Made by a program: the position numbers and the translations under genes. Shown here one piece after another: positions 22,565-35,476 of a stretch of DNA of 64,000 bases. Source of the DNA: Macrotrachela quadricornifera (taxonomy: Eukaryota > Rotifera > Eurotatoria > Philodinida > Philodinidae); contig JAJEKB010021880.1 of the NCBI GenBank assembly GCA_022393335.1, forward strand, positions 2,740,806 to 2,804,805, given 5' to 3'. Under the pieces are notes generated by a model. The model saw only the letters and a list, made by a program, of their open reading frames with translations. It searched no databases and had not been told where the DNA came from. The number at the start of each line of letters is the position of its first letter. Position 1 is the first letter of the stretch.

Positions 22565-24640
22565 GACGAGGATTATTAATCATTGCCTTGACTTACAATT
22601 TCGCATAGATAAAATTGATGACTGTAATAAACTTAATATTGGACTTTTTTCATATGCGAAATAAAAAGACATCATGAACGCGTGTAATCTCAAAAGATAA
22701 TATCAAAATTATGTACTTTGCTCTACATAAAATCGAATCGTATCAATAATGATGATCTACATGCTTAAAAATATACAAATAATGATAGATCAGAAGAATG
22801 CCAATTTTCACATTCTACAGATCCATATATGTATAAAAATATCATTCAACAGACAGCAGTGATCGTCCTATTCCAAGATTCTAGAATTCGTATTAGAATT
22901 CTGAATTCATTCTCTATCATGTACACAATTTATACAGAAGATTGTCGACAAAAAAAAGCTTACAACTCATCAAAATTTTGGAATAATCGGGATTTTAGGA
23001 TAATCAGCACTTTAGAATGATTATAATTCAAAACTAATTAGAACAAACACTATTCTCTCGTTGGTGTGAGTGTGGATTAGGTATGCATATTACTCCTCGT
23101 TCCGCCTCACTTGTTTATATTCATGTGCAACAACTGGTAAAGTAACAGAATCACAAAAATATTATAAGGAAACTGGTATTCTTCTACAGCTTTGACGATT
23201 TTATTTGTTGTTTTTGCATATGGTAAGGTATTTCGAATAAACTTTAGTGACTCCATTACCACTTGGAAACTTTGTAAGAGGGTAGATAATATTCTCGTGA
23301 AAAATCGGTATAATTTTCAACGACAAGAGATTTTACATCAATGAGATAATGAGATGAAAAAAGTTATTGAAGTACCGTATATAATTCAGATAAATCAAGT
23401 TCTCTTGTACGATTACTATCTGCTCAAGGGGTATATTAATTTTTCTCCACTTGCATAGACCATCCCAAGAACAAAGATATCTACATGTACACTGGAAAAA
23501 ATTGCTTTGTTATCGAATCCTTATCAGCTTGAAGAATGTCTGGGATTTCATTGCAGTTCACCGAACCTACAAAGGCTTACCAGTTTACAATGTAGACTTT
23601 TTTACCTTCTGGAAAGCGGTTTGAAATTCCAAAGCTTTTTCACCCGGCTACAGGTTCGGTAATAAATCGATTTTGTTTTACAGTGCAGGCTAAATTTCGT
23701 TACAGGATTTCTTTGACAATCCTTTGTCATATGTTGTGAAGTTCTCGTTTTGAGAATGTAACTGACGGCTTCAACCTCCGTTATTGACGCTTGCTGAAAT
23801 GTAATATCTAAGATCTTAGCCTGCTAATCTAGAGAAGAATTCACAATAAAATGCCTACCGTATATTAATAATATATTGTGTTAGAAAATGATGATTTTCA
23901 CTAAATATTTTATTAATGAAAATCAATAAATACCACAAATAGTAACGACGAAAAATAATAACAATGAAGAAAACAGAAAACAAAAAGACAAAGAAAAGAG
24001 GCAGATCACGAGTATATATATATGTAGTCACTAGGACAATACATATTCAACGAGAAGAAAACAAAAGATATATATGTATATAATCACTACAACCGCACAT
24101 AGGACAAAAAGAAGGAAAAATATGCATGTGTGTATATTGAATGTAAGTTAGCGTCATGAAGTAACATTCATGGACACTAACATATGTGATCTTAATTATT
24201 TATCTAGATTAACTATAAACAATTTCTTGAATATATTAACGAATGAAATGCTTAACAAACATAAAATATTAATTCATCAGTCTATTAAAAAAATGAGAAC
24301 CGGCTTGTAATGATATTTTTTCTTTGGAAAGATAATTGGTTAATTGAATAAAAATACCAATAATAGTAAAAAGCCAACGCATTCAATTGAATACTAAAAA
24401 TAGCCAAAAAAACTTTTTTGGATAAATAAATTGTCATAATCTTTTAACACATCTATACAATCGTAACAATTTGACAAAATTAAATAAAAATTTTTCTTCT
24501 AATCTCAATATCAGATACACAAATATATCATAATTTTCAACTGAAAATACCTCAAGATCGATCTCTTCATTCTATTAATAATCATTTAAATACTGCCAGA
24601 ATCTTTTTTTTGAAATAAAAAATGACGACAACAATGAAGG
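22565..24640. other. Non-coding intergenic stretch
   Basis: AT-rich DNA between two minus-strand genes. TA-rich simple sequence occurs near 24010-24130. No gene recognised. Confidence 0.45.
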
Positions 24641-24644
24641 ATAA

Positions 24645-27600
24645 TTAAAGTATGAATACACTTACCATTATTTTCATAGTGCCACTGCCACTCGATGTCG
24701 AGGGAGAATCACGTACAAGATTAACTCTGTTTAATCCTGATGCTATTATTGTGTATGATCCAGTAGTGTACGAAGTAGACGTTGTCGCAATTAGTGTATA
24801 TTGTACATTAGCTTGAAGGGACATTATAAGTTTAAACTGGTTACTTCCACCACTATCGTCATCATATGCGATTAAATTATAATATGAATAACTTGGATAA
24901 AATGTACCGGAATAGATATATCCATACGTATCAATTGAACTACTACTCATGAATACATAAGAACCAGTAACAGGAACAGTTACTAAATATTTCTCATAGT
25001 AATAATTTGAACTTGAACCATTGAAACGAGCAAATTTTTGACTGGTGCTTTTCCATGATGATGAAACGGTTGTATTAATTACAAATAAATTAACTATTTA
25101 CAAGAACAAAATGATTAAATTAAAATTTGTTATAGTACTAAAATTTTTGCTAGCATTATTAAAATTTGATTATATTTAGAAAAATTATAATCGAATGAAG
25201 ATGTGTATTTATCATGCAAAGTGGAGAATATAATTAACTCTAAACTGTGATTAGCTCACTTTTATTTTCACAAAAAAAATCTTTTTGATCGGATATTTAT
25301 AAAATATTATAAAATTTACTATTATCTAATATCAGATCAGTTAAAGAATCTTGGTGAAAGTCTTTTCGAGTAAAAACTGTTTCTAAATCACATCCTACTA
25401 CTTCATTAGCAATCAGACCAAAATAATCATTCAATAACTCTTATCTCTTTTATTGCTTTTTCAGAGAAGTGGTTTCTGAACTCTATATTTTATATGAAAA
25501 ACGTTACTTTTTTTTAAAATTAAAACTAGTATTTATAATGAATATATTAACCTGTTGTTGTTGTTGGAATTGGTGGTAATGTGACACCACTTGATAAACA
25601 ATTGTATAATAATCTAACTTCTTGTATATCAGTTGTACTCATGTTATATCGTTGTCCAATAATGACATTTGATTGAGTGGGTACAATTGTTGGAAGACCA
25701 TTTGATGAAAAAGCATCTCTTTCATAATGCATAACTGATGCATAATCATAGGCAGTATTTAGTGTATCAACATATGTGGTATTATATTTGATAAAGTTAT
25801 GTTCCATTCCTGAAATGCAACAAAGAAAATACAATTTTATTTGATGATCATTTTCCAATTAATAGCCTTTATTACCCGATTGAATATTTGCATAATTAAT
25901 AGTGACATAATTATCGCGATCCGGTCGCGATTGTTCATGAAGAAAACCTATACGTAGATGAAAAAAGTCAAATTATTTTTCAGATGTGTCAATGAGAAGT
26001 TTTAGTAAAGAATAAATGATTCCGCAAAGAAATTCTTTTTCAAATTAATAAAATACTCTTCGATATTTAACAATAATAGAAAAACTTTTATTCGCAATGA
26101 ACGAAGTTTTTTTTACTGTTTATTTAACCTAGCCTTAAAGATGAAAACAAAAAAAAATGAGAGTACATTCGATTCTGTGATAGGATGGCTGCTTAAAAAA
26201 CTTATATATGAATTATTTCTTTGTTCGATTGATTCTATCATGAAAGAAAAAAAATCATTAACATCGAAAACGTTTTTCTTTAATTGTGACAAATATGTTT
26301 TATTCATTCAAAACAAAAAGACTGTATCACTGTCAATCTTAAATGGAACAAGAAACTCAGTATAGATTATATTATTTCTTTAAATTTGCTTTTAATCTTA
26401 GACATTGAATATTCAAAATCAGTTAGAATTGAAAAAGAGTACCTAATGCATGCAATAGTTCATGCATAATACGTGCTTCATCAATACATCCGGGATGTTG
26501 CAATGTTACTGTACGAGTCATTGTAACACCAGCATTTCGTCCGACCTGAAACGATAGTGAAATATGATGGTGTTTTATAATTAATATATTTACATAAGAT
26601 GAGCATCCTTGCCCATTAACAATCGTTATATAATAAATATCAGATGCATTTTTCGGTCGAAACCGAATACATGCAACATTATTAATCGCTATTAACCGTT
26701 CCATTTTTTGCATTGTAGATATTATAAATGCTTCTTGTACAGATGCTAAAAGAAAATATTTTTAACTCTATATAAGGATACTGTTGAATTTTGTAAGATA
26801 ATCTTATATTATTATTTACTCTATAACTTAAAACTGAATCACTGATATATCCTTTTTTCTTACACATTTATGATCAACATTAAATATATAAGTAGCATAG
26901 ATCGATGCAATCCGCTGAGTTCTTTGGCCGTGCGAAAGACTTTTACAATTCAGATATCTGTTTTTCAATCACAGTTACTGACCTAAGGTAGTATACTCTT
27001 CTGTATGCCTTAATGAGATTCGCTATGACATTGCGATTGACTTTCATTTTTTATCTGTTTCTTTTTCTTCTCGACTCATTTTATCATCTCTCCTTATACT
27101 ACTGATGTCTTAGTTTCAAGTTCGAAAACTCTCTATGATTCACCTCGAACAACTCAGTATTATCCATTAGTAATAGAGAATAAGAGATAGTGCAGAAAAG
27201 CCGTTATGTGAGTTACCAGTTTTTTCGCTATGATAATGACAAAAGATAAGGTTGCTCGGAGTAAATTATAGGAGGATCGTTGAAAAATGCTGAGCAACAC
27301 GGACAATACTTTTTTTCAATCGTGCAATAATGGTTTCCTTTCTCTATCTCCTATATTGCAAGGAAATAACATTGAATAGTTCGCAGGCCCGAACGGACAT
27401 TGCGTTTCGCCTGTACAATAACGGAGAAAATGATGGCTCAAATAACGATTCTTCTTGCAGGTAAATACATAGATGCACAGCCATTTTCGTGATTAAGACT
27501 CTGACTATAGTCAAGGGAATTAAAAAACAATTTTTTTTCTTAAAGAAATTTTTCTGATAGATATTCGTATCAATGAAGTTATTTGATCGTTACCTGATAG

Positions 27601-28478
27601 CCGCCGCCTCAACGATACGACATATATTTCATAATTGTTTCTGTTCATCAACTGACACTCTTTGTACTCCTCAACTAATTTTGACCTTAGTTTGAAACAT
27701 TCTAATAAGCATCTTTAAACAGTGTTCTAAGTGGAACTCATCAGGACATTCTGATCACTTTCCTATTATATCTAACCCAAAATGATGGGAAAAATACTTC
27801 TTAAAGAGAATTAATCAAAGAATTTGTCTATTAACTTTCTCGAATAAAGAAAATATTTACCGTATCCTGGTAAAATTTCGTAAGGTACGATCCCGTTTGT
27901 CCAAGTTACTCCAGAACCACGAAGTGCCACACCACGCTTAATGTTGTTTAAAAAAGACAAAAATTGATCTCGTTAATTAAATATATTCCAATAAACTTAC
28001 GCCGTCGACCTTATCAGGAAAAAGCATATCACCTTCGACTAATTTGGCTAAAAAGACAAGAATATATCGTTTTATGGAAATTTAAATTTTTTTTTTTATG
28101 AAATACTGTATTTTCAAATCATCAACATTGAAACTAAAAAGATTTAACGTTTTATCGAGGCTGAACTAAAATTAAACCTACATTTTTTCAAGATGTTCTC
28201 ATAAACATTTTATATAGATATAAACAGAAAAGATTAGAAGCTATTGTCAAAGCGATAGGTTCAATATGAAATGGTTTACATTTAACAGCGACTTACCGTT
28301 TTGGTATGCTCTGTTTTGTATAAATTGTTCATTCTTAACAATAATAGAAAATATTTTGTACAATTCTTTTGAATATCGATGGAGAATGTGATATATTTAC
28401 TTCTGATATTGGAACAGCATTGATTTGTGATTGAACAATGAAACCAATGATAATTATCAATAAAATACTTTTTACCAT
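24645..28478 (-). CDS. Astacin (M12A) metalloprotease with PPC-like C-terminal domain, frameshift in propeptide
   Basis: Exons read as 28478-28401 (signal peptide), 28333-28297, 28048-28001 (propeptide 'LVEGDM'), 27936-27861 ('RGVALRGSG', start of the mature enzyme), 26745-26594, 26545-26443, 25947-25876, 25809-25552 and 25093-24645. The zinc motif HELLHALGFLHEQSR is rebuilt across the 26442/25948 intron, and 'SVMHYERDAF' supplies the Met-turn. Cysteine positions fit astacins, so the enzyme core looks intact. A short Thr linker leads to a domain with 'YDDDSGGS' and 'TGSYTI', like bacterial-type pre-peptidase C-terminal (PPC) modules. Exon 3 has a T6 run (28018-28023) where the frame needs T5. 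This +1 shift would prevent translation of the mature enzyme. It may be a sequence error or a real mutation. The last exon either stops at TAA (24645) or splices at a strong donor at 24665. Confidence 0.85.
26746..27860 (-). other. Long intron of the astacin gene
   Basis: At 1115 bp this intron is far longer than the others in the gene, most of which are 60-460 bp. It holds no recognised gene or clear repeat boundary. Insertion of a now-unrecognisable element is possible. Confidence 0.5.
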
Positions 28479-28871
28479 TTTTATTTCTAAATTGCTTTTG
28501 AACACCTACAATTTATACAAATATTTAACATATGACGATCGAAAAGTATATTAGAATAAAGAGAATTTACCGTGATATCTATAGATATTTTTATCTAAAA
28601 CAAGCTTCCCCTAATTTAACCAAAAATTGTGATAAACAAATTTTCATATAAATATCTAGGTTTTTGCAAGAAAAAACTTGGAAAATTTTTTTTTTCAATA
28701 CAGTCGTTTCTCTACTATTATAAGTAACTGCAACAGTGATTTTTTTGAGAGATAAATCCTCCACGGATATACAACGCGTTCCATATATTCAAGTGTAATT
28801 TTAATTTTGTCTTTTTGGAGCAAGGGTATATGATCTGCTTTTCTAATTCATCGTAAAACAAATATTTCACT

Positions 28872-28972
28872 TAGTGGCGTAACTAGGGATGAGCTAGCTC
28901 GGGCGCTGTTGCATTTTTTCAAAAATCATGAGGTATTGTCCCGATACCCGCAGATTTCTGGTTACGCCACTA
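28872..28972. mobile_element. ~100-bp MITE with hAT-like terminal inverted repeats
   Basis: The left end TAGTGGCGTAACTAGGG is mirrored by '..CTGGTTACGCCACTA' at the right (13 of the first 14 bases match). The '(C/T)AGTGGCG' tip is common in hAT MITEs. Flanks 'atttcact' and 'atttccaa' could be a decayed 8-bp target duplication. Confidence 0.65.
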
Positions 28973-29079
28973 TTTCCAATGAGTACTATTTATTACAATA
29001 TTGACAAATTAAGAGAAATAGATTCACTATATGTTTCTATGCTTGAAGATTATCGTCTTTCAGTTGCCACACGTGAGTA

Positions 29080-29385
29080 ATGAAAGAGAATAATTTATCG
29101 TTTGCAGCAGAGCAATGATCCCAAACACACGAGTGATAGTCGTTAACAATTTATCGATGAGACTGTACCACAGTTATTAGATTGGTCATCGAACAGTCCT
29201 GATGCTAATCCTATCGAAAATATCTCGTTGATTGTGAAACACAACGTGGAAAATAGAAAACCGACAAATACTGGTGAGCTCAAACTATTTATAGCTGAAG
29301 AATCTAAAAATATTGCTATTGAAGTTGTGAAAAATTCTGAGGTCGACGAAAAAATGGTGGTTATCTCTTATGGTTGGTAAAAGTG
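29080..29385 (+). pseudogene. Tc1-like transposase C-terminal fragment
   Basis: Plus-strand reading gives 'QQSNDPKHTS', then 'LLDWSSNSPDANPIENI' with the DDE-domain 'SPDxNPIEN' motif, then 'ENRKPTNTGEL' and 'KNIAIEVVKN'. This is the canonical end of a Tc1 transposase. A stop interrupts after 'TSDSR' and the N-terminal DNA-binding part is missing. No terminal repeats were identified. Confidence 0.8.
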
Positions 29386-29479
29386 AACGACTTGTTTGAG
29401 GAAATATTATATAATTAGATAGGCGAGTTCTATTGTAAATACTTCAATAATATTTTTCAGATGAGAAAGTCAAAAAAAT

Positions 29480-31080
29480 TGAAATATCCACGAGAAATGT
29501 TTCTGGCGTGTTAAATGAAACGAGATATTTGTCAATTATCTTTTTTATCAGTCAAACTTGTATAGAAGAATATATTTGTGAAAGAAGGTTTCCAATATTT
29601 TTGCAAATACCTGCAATAATTGATTAGTTAATAATAAATTAGTTAGTGATCAATTAGTTCATGATTAATTGGCTAATACATTAAGCATTAATCATTCATG
29701 TCATGATTAGGTATTCATATTGACCCTATAGTACTCTCTGATATGTATCTTGATTCTTTGGAAAGATAAAAAAGTGTCTTTCTCACAGTAAAAAGTTGAA
29801 ATGAGCTAGAGTGTTTGCGACACTTCCTTGTATATCCCCACGTGTCAGTACGAACTACAATGACTATGTCGCAGTTACGCGCAGCTGTGATGTAGTTGCT
29901 AAAAAAGTTGTGACATGGGAAAACAGTATAAATATTCTTTATAAAAAGCTTGTATTGTTTCTTACCTTCTGGAGACTTGAATTTGTTCTGAAAGTAAAAT
30001 TGTATCAGTAATTGTATTTATATATGCTTTCACTGAATGACTTTTGTTTTTAAGCGACTGTCTGTTTCTATGGTTTTCTTCCACGAAGCAATCCTTAAAA
30101 ATGTCTTCGCCCTTTAGAAACAGAACGATAAAGTAACATAAAATATTGAATGACGTCAAAGAAAACTCCATCATGTAATTTAATGAAATTAACGACTTTT
30201 TTCCAACTCTTTTACCAACAAAGATTACTATGCTTCTTTTATTGTGAGTTTTTCTTTTATTTAAAAAAAAAAACAATCCTTCTTCGCCTCTTCATTCATA
30301 ATTTATTTCAAAATTAAAAAAGAATTACTATGACTTGCAATTTCGTATATCTTAAAACGAATTTTGCCATGCTTGTAAATGAAACAAAATTATGCTTTTT
30401 CTATTTACACTTCTGTTTTGAAAAGCGAAACAGTCAAAATTCCTTCTTTTTTCAATTCTTTTCTCTTTTTTTAAGTGTACATTTTGTACTGTTTTTCAAG
30501 AGCAATTCATGTTTCTTTAATATGGTAACATTACTCATGAAGAAATATCTAATGAAAAAACAACACGACGCTCCTATCAACTGAAAAATGAACATTAACC
30601 CTTTCTCGCCTTTAGCTAAACCTGATGTTTGGAAAGGATAATTCGTTTAGCAACATGGTTCTTATGATCCCTAATATACACGAAAAAAGTTTGAAACAAA
30701 TCCGTGAAACATCAATATGGGGGGCGCTCCATAATAATTGTCCTTGTTTTGTTAACAATATTTTATACTTTTTCTCGGTGCAGAGAGCTTGAGGGTGAGG
30801 GTGAAGGTGAGATTGCATAGAATGTTGCAATCAAAAGCTAGCAAAACGCGTTGTGATAGACGGTTACATAAATCTTATCAATTCTTAATGATTCAAAGAA
30901 TGTTAATAAAACTCTCCTACTATGTAGATTATTGTCAAAAGATAAGGAAAACTTCCAATTAATAAAGAACATAATAAACTATGAATCAAAGGTTCGAAAA
31001 CTTCTAATCATAGGTAGAAAGAGAAACTCTTTTGAACAGGGTGAGACTGTAGTTGCTAGAATATAAAAAAATATTATTTT
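29480..31080. other. Non-coding stretch
   Basis: AT-rich with no gene recognised. A G-rich hexamer tract occurs at 30791-30811 and is listed separately. Confidence 0.45.
30791..30811 (+). repeat. Short (GGGTGA)n-type tract
   Basis: The sequence reads 'gagggtgagggtgaaggtga' on the plus strand. Related C-rich tracts on the same strand lie at 36231-36258 and 36822-36847. Confidence 0.6.
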
Positions 31081-31085
31081 GCTTA

Positions 31086-32031
31086 GGATTACCCAAAAGT
31101 AGTGAGGGAGACACTTTTTTTTCTTATAAAAAGCTTTAAAAAATTTCTATTTTTACAAACAGATAGAGCGTCTTTTCGTTTATTTTTTTATGCTGTTTGG
31201 TCACTATTCAACTAGTATAAAAATACTGAAGTTTTCATAAGAACTAATTTTGTTGGAAACTAACTGGTAGCATTTTGATTACAATGAATATAGCATTAAA
31301 AAAATTGGGCACTTTTAGATTTCATTTAATTATCGCTGAATGCGTTCTATCGAAAAAACAAAATATACTACAAGATGCTGCGTGAAAAGCTCTCGCCTTT
31401 TTTTATTTACAAAATTGATGAAACGCTGGGTGTTCAAATTTCAAAATTGTAAATGTGAGGTTACTTTTTTTGGCGAAAGATAAATTCGTTTTTTATATCT
31501 CATGTTTTTATAACTGTTCTATGTAAATGGTAGAGCTTTTCGCACTGTATTTTGTGTAGTATTTTGTTGCTTAACACAAAGCATTTTAAATAATAAAAAG
31601 GTGAGATTGAAAAACCACATTCGTTTCTATCCAAAAAAAACAATCTCGCTTTTACAACTTTGAAATTTGAACGCTCAAAGTTTTGTCCGTTTTGCAAACA
31701 AAAAATGCAACAACAAAATAAACAGTTGTTTATAAATTGTAGGGCTTTTCATGTTATATCTTTTGATATATTTTGTTTTTCTACTACAATGTATTAAATG
31801 CTAATAAAGTAAAATGCAAAAGCTGTGTATGCATTATAATCTAATGCTACCAGTTAGTTTTCAACAAAATTAGTTCTATTGGAAACTTTATTATTATATA
31901 ATATTAATTGAATAGTAATCAAATAGCATAAAGATATAGAGGAAAAGAAGCTCTATCTGTTCGTAAAAATAGAAATTTTTTAAAGCTTCCTATACAAAAA
32001 AAATGTCTTCCTCACTACTTTTTGGTAACCC
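31086..32031. mobile_element. mariner-related MITE with ~230-bp inverted repeats
   Basis: The left end GGATTACCCAAAAGTAGTGAG is mirrored at 32031 by an end reading GGGTTACC in reverse complement. TA flanks both sides (31084-31085, 32032-32033). The arms continue through 'gctttaaaaaatttctattt' and 'ctggtagcatt'. The tips share 'AAAAGTAGTGAG' with the mariner at 13095-14756. No transposase remains, and the 65-codon minus frame at 31500-31697 has no motif. Confidence 0.8.
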
Positions 32032-32039
32032 TAGGTATC

Positions 32040-32960
32040 ATACAAAGATTATATAGAAGTTAGAGAACAGGCACAAATTATTGCATTTATTCAAAAAAAA
32101 AATTAGGCAAATAAACTAATTATTCATGTTACTTATAAAAGTAATAATTTTTATATTGGATCAACAATCGAATTTGAAAAGAAAGCACCAATTTTTTTTC
32201 TCTCATATAAATACCTTCATTCAATTAACTAACAATCCATTCATTGAAAATTTAAACTGGTGCAATAAGAAAATGTTTTTGTTTATGATAAAAAAATTTA
32301 TAAACAAGTTATTAATGGTGCTATGGATTCATCGTTTATATTAATATTAGCCTGTGTATTTATGCGGGAAAGGCAAAAAGAACTTGTACATCTACAAGAT
32401 ATAACAGGTGAATTCTTTGATTGGTAAGTAAAAGTTAAAAAAGAAAACAAACGATGAAATTATCAAATATTGTTGAAGTTTTAGTAAATTTCGATGAAAA
32501 TTTTAATTTTCTGTAGTTTTTCATGATGTAACTAGGAAATTTATCACCTTTCTCATCTTTTTTATATTTATGTTATTTGATTGAAAAAGATCGTATAGGA
32601 TCGAAAATTTTCGTTTTCGCATAAGCATACAAAATATTAACAAAAAACTACAGAAAAATCAAAATGAATTGAAATCCCAGCAATATCTGATAATTTTATA
32701 TAAAAGTTTTCTACTTATCGATGATTATAAAATCGAAGGAAAGTAAGTTTTGAATAAAAAATAATTAGAAAAACACACATGAAATGTTCCAAAGATAATT
32801 TTCAACTGCCATCTGAAACTTATAACCAAAGGTTCGGAATCTGCTGTTATCCTATCTCTGGCTATCATTTACGCTCATGCACAGTCTAGACATATTTATT
32901 TCTCTTGAGAAATTTTTTGTCATTTAATAATAAAAAAGTTGAAACAGTCATGAAAAAGAA
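32040..32960. other. Non-coding stretch
   Basis: AT-rich with no gene or repeat boundary recognised. Confidence 0.45.
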
Positions 32961-32969
32961 GTTCGTCTT

Positions 32970-33419
32970 CTATTCAAATTCAGTTTTATTGTCTATTATA
33001 TCTTGCTTATTCGATGGTTTTATGTTCTCTGGGAATTCGGCATAGATGTGTGTGATGTCAAAATAAACCGATCGTTGTTTTCCATTTGCTGTTACAATAT
33101 TCAATCGATCATAATATTTTTTATTGCTGCTTATCAATGCCTGTAATTTGACGATAGATCCTGGGTACATTGAACGTAGCAATACATGTTCTGTGTGAAC
33201 CAAAAAAATGGGGTGTGTTGGAGGAAGAATGAATGCTGTTGCCAATGTCGAACCAGGTTCTGCATATTTAGTTGCTAGATTTCTGTAACTAAATACAGAA
33301 AGAAGACAATTTTCAATTCATACAACACATTCTCCACCAATGAAAAAGAATATATGTAAAACTCACCGACTGAATAGAGATACGTAGTTGTTAACAGGTC
33401 TGCAAACACTACGAAACAT
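32970..33419 (-). CDS. Small two-exon protein of unknown function (123 aa)
   Basis: Exon 1 is 33419-33367 and exon 2 is 33288-32970, separated by a 78-bp GT-AG intron that keeps phase (AGT CG|T TAC). The predicted N-terminus 'MFRSVCRPVNNYVSLFSR' is basic, hydroxylated and free of acidic residues for about 25 residues, as in mitochondrial targeting peptides. The body contains 'HPIFLVHTEHVLLRSMYPG' and 'SVYFDITHIYAEFP'. I do not recognise the family. A TATA-like 'tatatttatataac' lies about 40-50 bp upstream. The splice phase and continuous frame support a real gene; the localisation is inference. Confidence 0.5.
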
Positions 33420-33429
33420 TCTGATATCT

Positions 33430-34520
33430 CTCTTTATTTTCAGCTTCGTCAATGTTATATAAATATATGTCGTGAATCATGCTTTCTTCACTTCCTTTAG
33501 ATGCTGTTTAGTTGGAAAAAAAAATCAGTTGTCACGATTCAATCATTGCGATTATTTGTGTTGATTTATTTCTATTTTTTTTTTGTTTACTTGAGCAAAG
33601 GACAAAAGAACACGTTAATTTGAATAGGTAGTGAAGGTGAGCGATCATCAATAGGATGAGAAAAATATATGTTTTTGTCTTTCTTTATCTGGTCAACATC
33701 AAAGATTGGAAATTTTATTCACAAAAGAAAAAGAAAACAAAGAGAAAGGCGAAATGATTTTCTGAACTTTGCAGAGATCTATAAATACGAAAAATTTGTT
33801 GACTAATTTCATAACTATTATCAGTGAGTTCACGCAAGCTACGACCGATCTGTAGGGAACGTACTCAATCGGGGTTCTCAGGTTCTGTCCAATTTAAGAT
33901 ATATGGTAGAGGCAAGTGTTTCATGACTTTTGGCGCAAACCTCATCAAAAAAATATTGAATTCTCGGTTTTTTATGAGCTTTTTACTAAGATCCCTAGAA
34001 ACGAAGGCATTCGTAAGAATGCAGTTTCAGAGAATCATATTTCAAGAATTTTCGTTCGGAACATCCGTTCTCTTCAAAATAACATTACTTTTATGATAAT
34101 AATGTCGAATGTCCGTAAAAATTTTTAACGAGTGTTTCAGACAGAAATGACACACACGTTTCTATATGAAGAACTACATAATTTTAACGAATATTCGCAA
34201 CACTTTAAAGGGAAGCTCGAAATAGAAAGAAAAAGGAATGTTTTTAATGAAGATTTGCTTCTTTTATATATCAAACTTCATTTAAACAAGATCGCTTAAT
34301 TTAAAAGAGCCAATAATCAATGAGAGAAAATTCTTAAATAACATCCGTTTAAGAAATTTTGCGAGAAAATATCAAAGATTAAAATTCAATACTCTAAACG
34401 AATCAACAAATTTTCCTTTTACTCGTAACGGTTAGCGTAGCTATATCTTCAAAAATATATTTGAACTGATACTATATTTACAAAAAAATGTTATTTCATC
34501 TTCAGAAAAGAATTTTTTAA
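33430..34520. other. Non-coding stretch
   Basis: Overlapping short open frames at 33824-34128 show no domain features, and I do not call a gene. Confidence 0.4.
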
Positions 34521-34535
34521 TATAACATACGAAGT

Positions 34536-34704
34536 CAGGGCCGGATCTACAGCGCATGAGGTGGGGACGGCCGCACCCCTCTTTTTGATCTAATGTCATG
34601 CTACTGTCTAACAATTTTTCTCCAAAATATTGTATGTTTATTGTGACCGTCCCTCCTTTTTGCTTAACCGCACCCCCCTTCAAAAATTCCTGGATCCGCC
34701 ACTG
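34536..34704. mobile_element. hAT-type MITE with perfect 8-bp target duplication
   Basis: The element begins CAGGGCCGGATCTAC and ends CTGGATCCGCCACTG, imperfect ~15-bp inverted ends of the '(C)AGTGGCGGATCCAG' hAT type. It is flanked by identical 8-bp copies of TACGAAGT (34528-34535 and 34705-34712). At 169 bp it has no coding capacity. Confidence 0.85.
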
Positions 34705-34865
34705 TACGAAGTTTAAACTCTTTTTCGTCTCATAATCAAATTACAGTAAAAAACATCGATTCAATCTTTTTTTATTGTATCCCTTTCTTACAGTCACTTT
34801 TTATATTAGTTTGAAAAAGTTTTCTTGGAAAGTAAAGTGTAGCTTTATTGTAAATAGATTAAAAT

Positions 34866-35018
34866 CCCCCCCCCCCCCGCAATAAAAGGCCCGGGGCCTT
34901 CTATTATGGTTTCGCACATCGCACTTTTTTTGTGGAAAAATCCTCTACCTCTGTAGGGCATTTTTCCTAGATTTTTGCTCCAGAGGGGCCTTCTATTGCG
35001 GGGGGGGGGGGGGGGGTT
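34866..35018. mobile_element. ~150-bp MITE-like unit bounded by poly-C and poly-G runs
   Basis: The left side is a C run followed by GCAATAAAAGGCCC. The right side is GGGGCCTTCTATTGC followed by a G run. The ends are inverted repeats of about 20 bp plus the homopolymers. The target site cannot be defined because of the homopolymers. Confidence 0.6.
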
Positions 35019-35019
35019 A

Positions 35020-35470
35020 CTTAGTTTAAAGATATTGTAGAGGAATAGTCGATTGTATGACTTTATCAAGAGTTTTCCTGTTAAGACGAGAATTGATTGG
35101 TAAAATTCAATAGCTATGTCAACATGTGTTTAAAAATTTCGTGCTATCGAAGCTAGATAGTCTGCAATTTTGTCAGCATTCCTATATAGAATTCATCCTA
35201 AATAGATAATACAATTAACAAAATTGAGAAAACTAAAAAGAGTGTGAGTTGTTTTTGCTCCCTTAATATAACGTTTAATAAGGGTCGTACGTACACCATA
35301 GAATGCTGAAAATTAGAGGCTCCCCTACCGACTGTTTTCTGTTGATATCACTAGGGAATTACGAAAGATTAGCAAAGTTGTCGTAAAGTTAGGCGAAGAC
35401 TTCTACAGATTACTCACAAGAAAAACCTTAGAAGTAATCAAATGTTTTTGAGTGAATTACATATTTTCTT
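35020..35470. other. Non-coding stretch, no feature seen
   Basis: Only short unsupported open frames occur here. Confidence 0.4.
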
Positions 35471-35476
35471 TTGTAT

